A stretch of 64,000 bases of DNA. Origin: Nonomuraea harbinensis. Its GTDB lineage: Bacteria > Actinomycetota > Actinomycetes > Streptosporangiales > Streptosporangiaceae. The position numbers were made by a program, and so were the translations under genes. Under the pieces are notes generated by a model, which was given only the letters and a program-made list of their open reading frames with translations, was not told where the DNA came from and did not search any database. Of the stretch, positions 16,092-24,366 are shown in pieces; position 1 is the first letter of the stretch; each line of letters begins with the position of its first letter. The DNA is taken from the NCBI RefSeq assembly GCF_019396385.1, contig NZ_JAHKRN010000018.1, positions 89,661-153,660 on the forward strand. The letters run 5' to 3'.

Positions 16092-17059
16092 TCACGGTGG
16101 TGATCCCCACGATCGGGCGGCCGAGCCTGCGCGCCACGCTGGCCGCGCTGGCGGACGTCCCGGTCGTGGTGGCCGACGACCGGCCGGGCGCCGCCGAGCC
16201 GCTGGAGGTGCCCGGTGGCGTACGGGTCGTGCGCTCGGGCGGGCGCGGGCCCGCGGCGGCGCGCAACGCCGGCTGGCGGGCGGCGGACACGCCGTGGGTG
16301 GCGTTCCTGGACGACGACGTGGTGCCGTCGCCCGGCTGGGCGCGCGCGGTCTGGAAGGACCTGGTGGACCTGCCGGAGGACGTGGGGGGCAGCCAGGGGC
16401 GGATCACGGTGCCGCTGCCGTCCGGGCGACGGCCCACCGACGGCGAGCGGCACACCGCCGGGCTGGTGGACGCCGACTGGCCGACGGCCGACATGGCCTA
16501 CCGGCGCTCGGTGCTGGAGCGGGTGGGCGGCTTCGACGAGCGGTTCCCGCGCGCCTACCGGGAGGACGCCGATTTGGCCCTGCGCGTGCGGCGGGCCGGT
16601 TACCGGCTGGTCAAGGGTGCGCGGGTGACGGTGCACCCGGTGCGCGACGACGGTTTCTGGGCCAGCGTCAGGTTCCAGCGCGGCAACGCCGACGACGCCC
16701 TGATGCGCCGCCTGCACGGGCCGGCCTGGCGCGCGGCGATCGGCGTCCGGGGCCGCCTGCGCCGCCACGCCCTCACGACGGCCTTCGCCGCCGCCGCTCT
16801 CGCCCTGGGCACCGCCTACAGCCTGACCGCTCACCAGGCCGCCTTCTCTCGTTGGAGGCGCGTCAGAGGGCCGGTCGAGGCCGGGGCCTGGCTGGCGGGG
16901 GCGGGGTGGGTGCTCATGACCGGGGAGTTCGTGTGGGCCCGGGTGCGGCCGGGGCCGCGGAGCCCCGGCGAGGTGGCGCGGATGGCCGTCACCGGCGTGC
17001 TGATCCCACCGGTGGCCTGCTGGCACCGGCTCAGGGGGGAATGGGAGGTGCGGCGATGA
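16088..17059 (+). CDS. Family 2 glycosyltransferase with membrane C-terminus
   Basis: A 323-residue GT-A inverting transferase. It opens ITVVIPTIGRPSLRATLAAL and has the metal-binding FLDDDVVPSPGW at about residues 72-83, a GGFDERFPRAYREDADLALRVRRAG acceptor region with the ED pair near 157, and then about 80 residues with two or three hydrophobic segments that would anchor it at the membrane. The GTG start at 16088 overlaps the carbamoyltransferase stop (GTGA). Rhamnosyl- and galactosyltransferases of this build act on lipid-linked glycans. The specific sugar is not evident. Confidence 0.92.
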   Translation: MITVVIPTIGRPSLRATLAALADVPVVVADDRPGAAEPLEVPGGVRVVRSGGRGPAAARNAGWRAADTPWVAFLDDDVVPSPGWARAVWKDLVDLPEDVGGSQGRITVPLPSGRRPTDGERHTAGLVDADWPTADMAYRRSVLERVGGFDERFPRAYREDADLALRVRRAGYRLVKGARVTVHPVRDDGFWASVRFQRGNADDALMRRLHGPAWRAAIGVRGRLRRHALTTAFAAAALALGTAYSLTAHQAAFSRWRRVRGPVEAGAWLAGAGWVLMTGEFVWARVRPGPRSPGEVARMAVTGVLIPPVACWHRLRGEWEVRR

Positions 17060-18090
17060 GCGCTCCGCGGGTGCTCGTGGCGCGGCTCGACGACGCCGGG
17101 GACGTGCTGCTGGCCGGCCCCGCCGTGCGGGCCGTGCGCGGGCGGGCGGGCGAGGTCGTCTTCCTGGCCGGCCCCCATGGCAGCGCGGCCGCGGGGCTGC
17201 TGCCCGGGGTGGACCGGGTGGTGGAGTGGCGGGCGCCGTGGATCATGAGCGAGCCGCCGCCCGTGACGCGGTCCGGGGTGGACGCGCTCGTCCGGGAGGT
17301 ACGGGGCTGCGAAGAGGCGCTGATCCTGACCTCGTTCCACCAGTCGGCGCTGCCGCTGGCCCTGCTGCTGAGGCTGGCAGGGGTACGGCGGATCGCCGCC
17401 ATCAGCGACGACTACCCGGGCTCGCTGCTCGACGTGCGCCACCGGGTCGACGAGAGCGTCGACGTGCCGGAGGCGGAGCGGATGCTGGCGCTGGCCCGCG
17501 CCGCCGGGTTCGAGCTGCCGCCCGGCGACGACGGCAGACTCGCAGTTCGACAGCCACTTCCGGATATCGGCCGAGAAACAGGGCAATTGCTCAATGTCGG
17601 CGGCGTTGCCGACAAAGGCGCGTATGTCGTGGTGCACCCGGGGACCTCCGCTCCCGCCCGGACCTGGCCCGCAGAGAGGCATCGCCAGACCGTACGAGAG
17701 CTGGTCCACGACGGGCACCAGGTCGTGGTCACCGGCAAGGAACGCGATCTCACCGCCTTCGTCGCCGGCGAGGACGCCGTGGACCTCGGCGGGCGGACTT
17801 CGTTCGCCGAACTCGCGGCCGTCCTCCAGCGTGCCGGGGTGCTCGTGGCGGGCAACACCGGCCCGGCACACCTGGCGGCGGCGGTCGGCACGCCGGTGGT
17901 CAGCCTGTTCGCCCCTGTCGTTCCCGCCGAGCGGTGGGCCCCGTACGGCGTGCCCATGGTGCTGCTCGGTGACCAGCACGCGCCCTGCCGGGCGAGCAGG
18001 GCGCGCGTCTGCCCGGTCCCCGGGCACCCGTGCCTGTCGCAGGTGACGAGTGAGCAGGTGGTCAAGGCAGTGAGGGAGCTGACGCAGTGA
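17056..18090 (+). CDS. Family 9 glycosyltransferase (heptosyltransferase-like), copy 1
   Basis: A 344-residue GT-B protein of the heptosyltransferase family. It opens RVLVARLDDAGDVLLAGPAVRAVR, the family start with the loop Asp. HPGTSAPARTWPAE near residue 193 marks the nucleotide-sugar domain, and GNTGPAHLAAAVGTPVVSLF near 266 contains the conserved GPxH. In Gram-negatives these enzymes use ADP-heptose, and the gmhA/hldE genes next door make the same donor plausible here. The ATG at 17056 overlaps the previous stop (ATGA). The stretch 17540-17620 has slightly lower GC than its surroundings. A second GT9 gene starts at 22535. Confidence 0.92.
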   Translation: MSAPRVLVARLDDAGDVLLAGPAVRAVRGRAGEVVFLAGPHGSAAAGLLPGVDRVVEWRAPWIMSEPPPVTRSGVDALVREVRGCEEALILTSFHQSALPLALLLRLAGVRRIAAISDDYPGSLLDVRHRVDESVDVPEAERMLALARAAGFELPPGDDGRLAVRQPLPDIGRETGQLLNVGGVADKGAYVVVHPGTSAPARTWPAERHRQTVRELVHDGHQVVVTGKERDLTAFVAGEDAVDLGGRTSFAELAAVLQRAGVLVAGNTGPAHLAAAVGTPVVSLFAPVVPAERWAPYGVPMVLLGDQHAPCRASRARVCPVPGHPCLSQVTSEQVVKAVRELTQ

Positions 18091-19274
18091 AGATCGATCT
18101 CATCTCGGAGCACGCCGACCCGCTCGCCGCGATCGGCGGCGTGGACTCCGGCGGTCAGAACGTGTACGTGGCCGCGCTGGCCACCGCGCTGGCCGCGCGC
18201 GGCCACTCGATCGTCGTGCACACCCGTCGCTCCCACGCCGCCCAGCCCTCGTCGGTGCGGCTCTCCCCCCGCATCACCGTCGAGTACGTGCCGGCGGGCC
18301 CGGCGGCCCCGGTGCCGAAGGACGAGCTTCCCCCGTACATGCCGGAGTTCACCGACCGGCTGGCCGGCCGCTGGGCGCTGCGCGCCCCCGACGTGGCACA
18401 CGCGCACTTCTGGATGAGCGGGCAGGCGGCGCTGCAGGCGGCGGACGGGTTCCCGGTGGTGCAGACGTTCCACGCGCTCGGCACGGTGAAGCGGCGCTGG
18501 CAGGGCGGCGCCGACACCAGCCCCGCGCACCGCGTGGCCACCGAGCGGGCCATCGGCCGGCGCGCGGACGCGGTGCTGGCGACCTGCGGCGACGAGGTCA
18601 CGGAGCTCGTCGCGATGGGCGTGCCCGAACGGCGGATCACGGTCGTGCCGTGCGGCGTCGACCTGGAGACGTTCTGCCCGGACGGGCCGGTGGCGCCGCG
18701 CACGGAGGGGCCGATGGTGCTCAGCATCGGCCGGCTGGTGCCGCGCAAGGGCGTCGACACGGTGATCGCGGCGTTGCGCCGGCTGCCCGGCGCCGAGCTG
18801 GTCATCGCGGGCGGGCGGACCGACGACGAGGAGGCGGTGCGGCTGCGCGAGCTGGCCGAGGGCTACGGGCTGGCGGACCGGGTGCACGTGATCGGCAGCG
18901 TGCCGCGCGAGCACGTCCCGGCGCTCATGCGCGCGGCCGACGTGCTGGTCACCGTGCCGTGGTACGAGCCGTTCGGCCTGGTGCCCGTGGAGGCGATGGC
19001 GTGCGGCGTGCCGGTCGTGGCGTCGGCGGTCGGCGGCCACCTGGACACCGTGGCCGGATGCGGGCTGCTGGTGCCGCCGCGAAGGCCGAGGGCGCTCGCC
19101 AGGGCGCTGAAGGAGGTGCTCGGCAGACCGGACATGCGCCGGGAGATCGGCGGGGCCGGCGCCCGCCGGGCCCGGGAACGGTACGGCTGGCCGCGCATCG
19201 CCGAGCAGACCGAGGCCGTGTACACGCAGGTGATCGATGGACAGCCGCGCCGTCTCGCCGCGCTGGGGGGGTAA
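18087..19274 (+). CDS. Family 4 glycosyltransferase
   Basis: A 395-residue retaining GT-B transferase. The opening IDLISEHADPLAAIGGVDSGGQNVYVAALA is the sucrose-synthase/MshA-like start with the GG loop. VLSIGRLVPRKGVDTVIAAL begins the donor domain, and PWYEPFGLVPVEAMACGVPVVAS near residue 295 carries the E-x7-E motif. Unlike mshA it sits among heptose genes, so it more likely builds the same glycan. The GTG start overlaps the previous stop (GTGA). Only two bases separate its stop from gmhA. Confidence 0.93.
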   Translation: MKIDLISEHADPLAAIGGVDSGGQNVYVAALATALAARGHSIVVHTRRSHAAQPSSVRLSPRITVEYVPAGPAAPVPKDELPPYMPEFTDRLAGRWALRAPDVAHAHFWMSGQAALQAADGFPVVQTFHALGTVKRRWQGGADTSPAHRVATERAIGRRADAVLATCGDEVTELVAMGVPERRITVVPCGVDLETFCPDGPVAPRTEGPMVLSIGRLVPRKGVDTVIAALRRLPGAELVIAGGRTDDEEAVRLRELAEGYGLADRVHVIGSVPREHVPALMRAADVLVTVPWYEPFGLVPVEAMACGVPVVASAVGGHLDTVAGCGLLVPPRRPRALARALKEVLGRPDMRREIGGAGARRARERYGWPRIAEQTEAVYTQVIDGQPRRLAALGG

Positions 19275-19276
19275 TC

Positions 19277-19825
19277 ATGGACGCGCATCTGGAGAAGCTC
19301 CGCACGGCCCTGACCAGGGTCGACGACCACGCCACCACGATCCGCGCCTGGGGCGGCAAGCTCGGGGGCGTGCTCGCGGCCGGGGGCAGGCTGCTGGCCT
19401 GCGGCAACGGCGGGTCGGCGGCCGAGGCCCAGCACCTGACGGCCGAGCTGGTCGGGCGGTTCCGCGCCGACCGGTCGCCGTACGCGGCGATCCCGCTGCA
19501 CGCCGACACCTCGTCGCTCACCGCGATCGCCAACGACTTCGGCGCGGACGAGATCTACGCCCGCCAGGTGCACGCGCACGGCCGTCCGGGCGACGTGCTG
19601 GTCTGCCTGTCGACCAGCGGCCGCAGCGCCAACGTGCTGGCCGCGGCGCGGGCCGCCCAGGAGCGCGGAATCCTGTCGTGGGCGCTGACCGGGCCCGCGC
19701 CGAACCCGCTCGCCGACCTGTGCGACGACGCGGTCGCCGTGCCCGCCGACGAGACGGCCACGGTGCAGGAGGTGCACCTCGCCATGATCCACATGCTCTG
19801 CGACGCGGCCGAGGAGGCCCTGTGA
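19277..19825 (+). CDS. gmhA: Phosphoheptose isomerase (SIS domain)
   Basis: A 182-residue sedoheptulose-7-phosphate isomerase, the first step towards manno-heptose. The SIS fold is clear: LLACGNGGSAAEAQHLTAELVGRF (about 40-63, with the active-site His), PLHADTSSLTAIANDFG, and CLSTSGRSANV near 111. C-terminal VQEVHLAMIHMLCD provides the second catalytic His. The length is typical of GmhA. It starts two bases after the GT4 gene and overlaps the next gene in a GTGA junction. DiaA-like SIS proteins are similar, but the neighbours settle the call. Confidence 0.94.
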   Translation: MDAHLEKLRTALTRVDDHATTIRAWGGKLGGVLAAGGRLLACGNGGSAAEAQHLTAELVGRFRADRSPYAAIPLHADTSSLTAIANDFGADEIYARQVHAHGRPGDVLVCLSTSGRSANVLAAARAAQERGILSWALTGPAPNPLADLCDDAVAVPADETATVQEVHLAMIHMLCDAAEEAL

Positions 19826-21873
19826 CGGATCCACGGCGGGACCGGGACGTCCATCGCGGTCCCCCGCCGCCGGGTCCGCTGGTGGTGATCGGCGACACGC
19901 TGCTGGACGTGGACGTCGACGGCGAAGCCGTGCGGCTCTGCCCGGACGCGCCGGTGCCGGTGGTCGACGTGACCGCCGAGCACGCCCGTCCCGGCGGGGC
20001 GGGGCTGGCGGCGCTGCTCGCCGCCCGTGACGGCGCCGACGTGGTGCTGATCACCGCGATCGGCGACGACCCGGCTGGGCGCCGCCTGTGCGGGCTGCTG
20101 TCGGCCGAACTGGAGCTGGTACGCCTCCCGCTGCGGGGCGAGACCGTACGCAAGACCCGCGTACGAGCCGGAGGCCAGACACTCCTGCGCCTGGACACCG
20201 GCGACGGAACCGCCCCACCCTTCCCAGAAGCGCCCACGACCGGACCCGCCCACCAGGACGAACCGCAAGAAGCCCCCGAGACCAGGGACCCGCACTCTGA
20301 CCACTTCGACCACCACGCCCGACCCGCCGACGACCACACACCCGCCACAGATCAAACCCCACAAGACACAGACAGCCGCACCATCGCCGCAGGCGAACAT
20401 CCGCAGCACGCGAACGTGACCACCTCCGACCCGCAGAAGCCGGAACCGAACCCAACCGCCGCCAACGGAAACGCCCGCGACGCGGACGTGACCGCCGCAG
20501 GCGGAAACACGACCACCGACCCACACACCCCGGAGCCGGACCCAATTCTCGCGAAGGGAAACGCCCGCGACGCGGACGTGATCGTCACAGGCGGAAACAC
20601 GACCGCCGACCGACACACCCGGGAAGGGGGCCCAACCGCCACCGACAGAAGCGTGCGCGACACCGAACTGACCGCCGCAAGCGGAAGCGGGAGTGCCGCC
20701 AGCCCACACACGCCGGAATCGGACCCAACCGCCGCTAAGGGAAACACGCGCGACACGGACGTGACCGCCGCAGGCGGGAGCGTCAGTGGTGCCGAACGAC
20801 ACATGGGGGAGTTGGGGCCGGATGCCGGTGTCCAGGGCGTGACTGCCGGGGGCGTGGATACGGCCGTCGTGGGGGGACATTTGGCCGCTGGGGATGGGTA
20901 TGCGCGGGCGGTTGAGGTGGTTGCCGGGGCGGGGGCGGTGCTGGTGGCGGATTACGGCCGGGGGGTGGCGGCGGTGGCGCGGGAGCTGCTGCGCGGCTGT
21001 GCGGCGCCTGTGGTGTGGGATCCGCACCCGAGAGGCGTCAGGCCGCCAGGGGGATGCGCGCTGATCACGCCGAGCGAGGCCGAGGCCAGGTTGCTGTGCC
21101 CGGGCGAGTTCCCGGGCGCCGACCGGGCGGCGCGCGCCATCCGGGAGGAGCTGGACGCCGGCGCGGTCGTGGTCACCCGGGGCGCCGGGGGCGCGTCCCT
21201 GGCGCTGGCCGACGGCACGATGCTCAAGATCCCGGCGCCGGTCCGGGCGAGCGGCCAGGACCCGTGCGGCGCGGGAGACAGGCTGGCCGGGGCCGCGGCG
21301 CTCGCGATGCGGGCCGGGGCCGGCGTGGCGGAGGCGGTGATCACGGGCGTCGGCGAGGCCTCGCGGTTCGTCGCCGGCGGCGGCGCGGCCGCCGTCCGCG
21401 TCCAGGAGCAGGAGCTGGGCGACCGGCCGCGCACCGCCGTCGAGGTGGCCGAGCTGGTCCGGGCGTCCGGTGGCCGGCTGATCGCCACCGGCGGCTGCTT
21501 CGACCTGCTGCACGCCGGGCACGTCAGCCTGCTGCGGCGGGCCCGCGCGCTCGGCGACGCGCTGGTCGTGTGCGTCAACTCCGACGAGTCCGTGCGCAGG
21601 CTCAAGGGCCCGTCGCGCCCGATCGTGGACGTGACCGACCGGGTCGAGGTCCTGCGCGCGCTGAGCTGCGTGGACGCGGTGCTGGTGTTCGACGAGGGCA
21701 CCCCGGTCCGCGCGATCGAGCTGCTCCGCCCCGACGTGTGGGTGAAGGGCGGCGACTACGAGGGCGGCACGCTGCCCGAATCCGAGGTCCTGGCCGGCAT
21801 CGGCGCCGAGACGGTGGTGCTGGACCTGCTGCCGGGACGTTCGACAACCAATCTGATCAAGGAGATCCGATGA
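19822..21873 (+). CDS. hldE: HldE-like heptose kinase/nucleotidyltransferase with a repeat insertion
   Basis: A 683-residue bifunctional protein, about 200 residues longer than HldE. Residues 20-130 are the start of a PfkB/RfaE-I kinase (VVIGDTLLDVDVDGEAVRLCPDAPVPVVDV, ending TLLRLDTGDG). Residues about 133-350 are low-complexity sequence with degenerate 30-residue repeats. The kinase resumes near 365 (AGAVLVADYGRGV) and reaches the catalytic DPCGAGD near 483. Residues 550-683 are the cytidylyltransferase-like domain (TGGCFDLLHAGHVSLL, with HxGH near 564-567). It should phosphorylate heptose 7-phosphate at C1 and then activate it with a nucleotide. GTG 19822 overlaps the gmhA stop and its own stop overlaps the SDR start. 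Whether the split kinase folds is not knowable here. Confidence 0.88.
   Translation: MTDPRRDRDVHRGPPPPGPLVVIGDTLLDVDVDGEAVRLCPDAPVPVVDVTAEHARPGGAGLAALLAARDGADVVLITAIGDDPAGRRLCGLLSAELELVRLPLRGETVRKTRVRAGGQTLLRLDTGDGTAPPFPEAPTTGPAHQDEPQEAPETRDPHSDHFDHHARPADDHTPATDQTPQDTDSRTIAAGEHPQHANVTTSDPQKPEPNPTAANGNARDADVTAAGGNTTTDPHTPEPDPILAKGNARDADVIVTGGNTTADRHTREGGPTATDRSVRDTELTAASGSGSAASPHTPESDPTAAKGNTRDTDVTAAGGSVSGAERHMGELGPDAGVQGVTAGGVDTAVVGGHLAAGDGYARAVEVVAGAGAVLVADYGRGVAAVARELLRGCAAPVVWDPHPRGVRPPGGCALITPSEAEARLLCPGEFPGADRAARAIREELDAGAVVVTRGAGGASLALADGTMLKIPAPVRASGQDPCGAGDRLAGAAALAMRAGAGVAEAVITGVGEASRFVAGGGAAAVRVQEQELGDRPRTAVEVAELVRASGGRLIATGGCFDLLHAGHVSLLRRARALGDALVVCVNSDESVRRLKGPSRPIVDVTDRVEVLRALSCVDAVLVFDEGTPVRAIELLRPDVWVKGGDYEGGTLPESEVLAGIGAETVVLDLLPGRSTTNLIKEIR
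20391..20820 (+). repeat. Degenerate 90-base tandem repeats inside the HldE-like gene
   Basis: Four recognisable copies and one shortened copy of a 90-base (30-codon) unit. Full copies start at 20467, 20557, 20647 (93 bases) and 20740; a partial copy covers about 20391-20466. The translated core of each unit is G-N-x-R-D-x-D-V-T-A-A-G-G followed by PHTPExDPT. The reading frame is kept throughout. The tract is rich in C and A and poor in T on the coding strand, unlike flanking sequence, and also open on the opposite strand. Confidence 0.88.
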
Positions 21874-22544
21874 ACGTACTGATCACGGGGGGCGCCTCGG
21901 GCCTCGGCCTGGCCACCGCGGAAGCGGTCGAGAAGGAGGGCTGGCGATCGTTCGTCGTCGACGTCCGCGAGCCGAGCCAGCGCTTCGAGCACGCCACCGC
22001 GGACCTGGCCGATCGGGAGCAGGCCGAGCGCGCGGTCCGCGAGCTGGCCGAGCGGGCCGGCGGGCTGGACGCGGTCGTCACCGCGGCCGGCATCGACCGG
22101 TGCGGGCGGCTGGAGGACGTGCCCGCCGACGACTGGGAGCAGGTAATCAAGGTCAACCTGCTCGGCACGGCCTCCGTCGTGCGGGCCGCGCTCCCGTACC
22201 TGAAGAGGTCCCGCGGCCGGATCGTCACCTGCGCGTCCACGCTCGGGCTGCGCCCGCTGAGCGACGCCTCGGCCTACAGCGCGTCGAAGTTCGGCGTGGT
22301 CGGGCTGACCCGGGCGCTGGCGGTCGAGCTGCGCGGCGAGGTGGGGGTCACCCTGCTGGTGCCGGGCGGCATGCGGACGGGCTTCTTCGACGGCCGGCCC
22401 GAGCAGTACAAGCCCGGCCCGGAAGCGGGGCTGAACGACCCCGCGGACGTCGCCCAGGCGATCGTGTTCGCGCTGGGCAGGCCGGTCGGCTGCGAGATCA
22501 GGGAACTCGTCGTCTGCCCGGACACGGAGACATCATGGCCCTAG
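21870..22544 (+). CDS. Short-chain dehydrogenase/reductase
   Basis: A 224-residue classical SDR. The dinucleotide motif TGGASGLG lies at residues 6-13, the catalytic serine in TCASTLGLRPLS, and the Tyr/Lys pair in YSASK near residue 135. It could oxidise or reduce a sugar intermediate of the glycan pathway, for example at a keto step, but the substrate is unknown. It is not an HldD-type epimerase, which belongs to the extended SDR group. The ATG start overlaps the HldE stop (ATGA), and its last ten bases overlap the next glycosyltransferase. Confidence 0.88.
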   Translation: MNVLITGGASGLGLATAEAVEKEGWRSFVVDVREPSQRFEHATADLADREQAERAVRELAERAGGLDAVVTAAGIDRCGRLEDVPADDWEQVIKVNLLGTASVVRAALPYLKRSRGRIVTCASTLGLRPLSDASAYSASKFGVVGLTRALAVELRGEVGVTLLVPGGMRTGFFDGRPEQYKPGPEAGLNDPADVAQAIVFALGRPVGCEIRELVVCPDTETSWP

Positions 22545-23410
22545 AACTCCTGGTGCTGCGCGGGCTGGGGCTGGGCGACCTGCTCACCGCCGTGCCCGCG
22601 CTGCGCGCGCTGCGCCAGGCGCATCCGGAGCACCGGATCACGCTCGCCACCCCGGCCTATCTCGGCCCGCTGCTGCCGTTCACCGGCGCGGTGGACGAAC
22701 AGATCGACGTGTCCGGGCCCGGCCCGGTGCCGTTCGAGCGGCCGGACCTGGCGGTCAACCTGCACGGCCGGGGCCCGCAGAGCATCGAGGCGCTGCGCCG
22801 TACCGAGCCGGGACGGCTGATCAGCTACGAGACCGGCCCGCCGTGGCAGGACGGCGTGCACGAGGTGCGGCGCTGGTGCGACCTGCTGAGGTGGTACGGC
22901 ATCCCGGCCGACCCGCAGGACCTGACGCTCGGCGTCTCCGACCGTACGGGGCCGGCGATCGTGCATCCCGGCGCCGCCTATCCGGCCAGGCGCTGGCCGC
23001 CGGAGCGGTTCGCGAAGGTGGCGGCGCTGCTGGACGACGACGTGGTCGTCACCGGCAGCGCCGAGGAGGCCGGGCTGGCCAGGAGGGTGGCCGAGCTGGC
23101 CGGGCTGCCGGCGGATCGGGTGCTCGCCGGCCGCACCGACCTGGCCGAGCTGATCGAGCTGGTGAGCAGGGCGCGCCTGGTGGTGTGCGGCGACACCGGC
23201 GTGGGCCATCTGGCGACCGCGTTCTGCGTGCCGTCGGTGGTGCTGTTCGGGCCGGTCTCCCCGGCGCAGTGGGGGCCGCCGCCCGGGTGGCGGCACGTGG
23301 CGCTGTGGGCGGGCAGCCGGGGGGACCCGCACGGCGACCAGCCGGACCCGGGCCTGCTGAAGATCGAGGTAGCCGAGGTCGTCGACGCCGCGATGGAGGT
23401 CACGTCATGA
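22535..23410 (+). CDS. Family 9 glycosyltransferase (heptosyltransferase-like), copy 2
   Basis: A 291-residue GT9 protein, shorter than copy 1. It opens LLVLRGLGLGDLLTAVPALRALRQAHPEHRITLAT, the textbook heptosyltransferase start. The donor domain has HPGAAYPARRWPPERFA near residue 143 and VVCGDTGVGHLATAFCVPSVVLFGPVSP near 218, with Gly-Val-Gly-His where GPxH is usual. It overlaps the upstream SDR by ten bases and the downstream dehydratase by four. Two GT9 enzymes in one operon suggest two successive heptose (or similar) additions. Confidence 0.92.
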   Translation: MALELLVLRGLGLGDLLTAVPALRALRQAHPEHRITLATPAYLGPLLPFTGAVDEQIDVSGPGPVPFERPDLAVNLHGRGPQSIEALRRTEPGRLISYETGPPWQDGVHEVRRWCDLLRWYGIPADPQDLTLGVSDRTGPAIVHPGAAYPARRWPPERFAKVAALLDDDVVVTGSAEEAGLARRVAELAGLPADRVLAGRTDLAELIELVSRARLVVCGDTGVGHLATAFCVPSVVLFGPVSPAQWGPPPGWRHVALWAGSRGDPHGDQPDPGLLKIEVAEVVDAAMEVTS

Positions 23411-24366
23411 GGGCGCTGGTCACCGGAGGAGCCGGGTTCCTCGGCTCCCACCTGTGTGAGCGGCTGCTGGACCGGGGGGCTGACGTGGTGTGCATGGACA
23501 GCTTCCTCACCGGCGGGCCGCGCAACGTGGAACACCTGGTCGACCGTCCGTCGTTCCGCATCATCGAGTGCGACCTGACCGGCTACGTGCACGTCGCCGG
23601 TCACGTGGATCTGGTGCTGCACTTCGCCTCGGCCGCCTCGCCGGCCGACTACCTGCGCTACCCGATCGAGACGCTGCGCGTCGGCAGCGTCGGCACGCTG
23701 CACGCGCTCGGGCTGGCCAGGGAGAAGGGGGCCAGGTTCGTGCTGGCGTCCACCAGCGAGGTGTACGGCGACCCGCTGGAGCACCCGCAGCGCGAGACGT
23801 ACTGGGGGAACGTCAACCCGGTGGGGCCGCGCAGCGTCTACGACGAGGCCAAGCGCTTCGCCGAGTCGCTGACCACGGCCTACCGCGACTCGCGCGGCAC
23901 CGACACCGGCATCGTGCGGATCTTCAACACGTACGGTCCGCGCATGCGGCCGTTCGACGGCCGTGCCATCCCGACGTTCATCCGGCAGGCGCTGACCGGC
24001 GAGCCGATCACCGTCACCGGCGACGGCTCGCAGACCCGGTCGATCTGCTACGTGGACGACACGGTGTCGGGCGTGCTGGCCATGGCCGAGAGCGACTTCG
24101 ACGGCCCGGTGAACCTCGGCAACCCGGACGAGCTGACCATGCTCGACCTGGCCACCATGATCAAGGAGCTGACCGGGTCGGCGTCGCCGATCGAGTTCGT
24201 CGAGCGGCCGGAGGACGACCCGAAGGTGCGCCGGCCGGACACCACGCTGGCCGCCGAGCGGCTCGGATGGACGGCGAAGGTGCCGGCCGGTGAAGGGCTG
24301 CGGCGCACCATCGAGTGGTTCGCCCGCGAGCTGGACGGTCACCGGCCGGCCCGGATCACGGTCTAG
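23407..24366 (+). CDS. NAD-dependent epimerase/dehydratase, UDP-xylose synthase-like
   Basis: A 319-residue extended SDR. GGAGFLGSHLCERLL (7-21) binds NAD. ASTSEVYGDPLEHPQRETYWGNVNPVGPRSVYDEAKRFAE closely follows the UDP-glucuronate decarboxylase (UXS) signature, with catalytic Tyr145 and Lys149. RIFNTYGPRMRPFDGRAIPTFI and RSICYVDD are also UXS-like. It would make a UDP-pentose donor, although other NDP-sugar activities are possible; it does not look like HldD. It is the last gene of the rightward run. Its TAG stop overlaps the TAG stop of mshC on the other strand within one CTAG. Confidence 0.9.
   Translation: MRALVTGGAGFLGSHLCERLLDRGADVVCMDSFLTGGPRNVEHLVDRPSFRIIECDLTGYVHVAGHVDLVLHFASAASPADYLRYPIETLRVGSVGTLHALGLAREKGARFVLASTSEVYGDPLEHPQRETYWGNVNPVGPRSVYDEAKRFAESLTTAYRDSRGTDTGIVRIFNTYGPRMRPFDGRAIPTFIRQALTGEPITVTGDGSQTRSICYVDDTVSGVLAMAESDFDGPVNLGNPDELTMLDLATMIKELTGSASPIEFVERPEDDPKVRRPDTTLAAERLGWTAKVPAGEGLRRTIEWFARELDGHRPARITV

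Noticed and set aside
19555..21522. A 655-codon frame on the - strand across the HldE-like gene, with its own repeats
   Set aside because: Its repeats simply reflect the 90-base DNA repeats; outside them it is the antisense of conserved kinase and nucleotidyltransferase motifs.
19277..21873. gmhA-hldE as part of an LPS core pathway
   Set aside because: No lipid A, Kdo or Waa genes are present and the other markers (mshC, WhiB, dodecin with DUF3099) fit an actinobacterium without an outer membrane.
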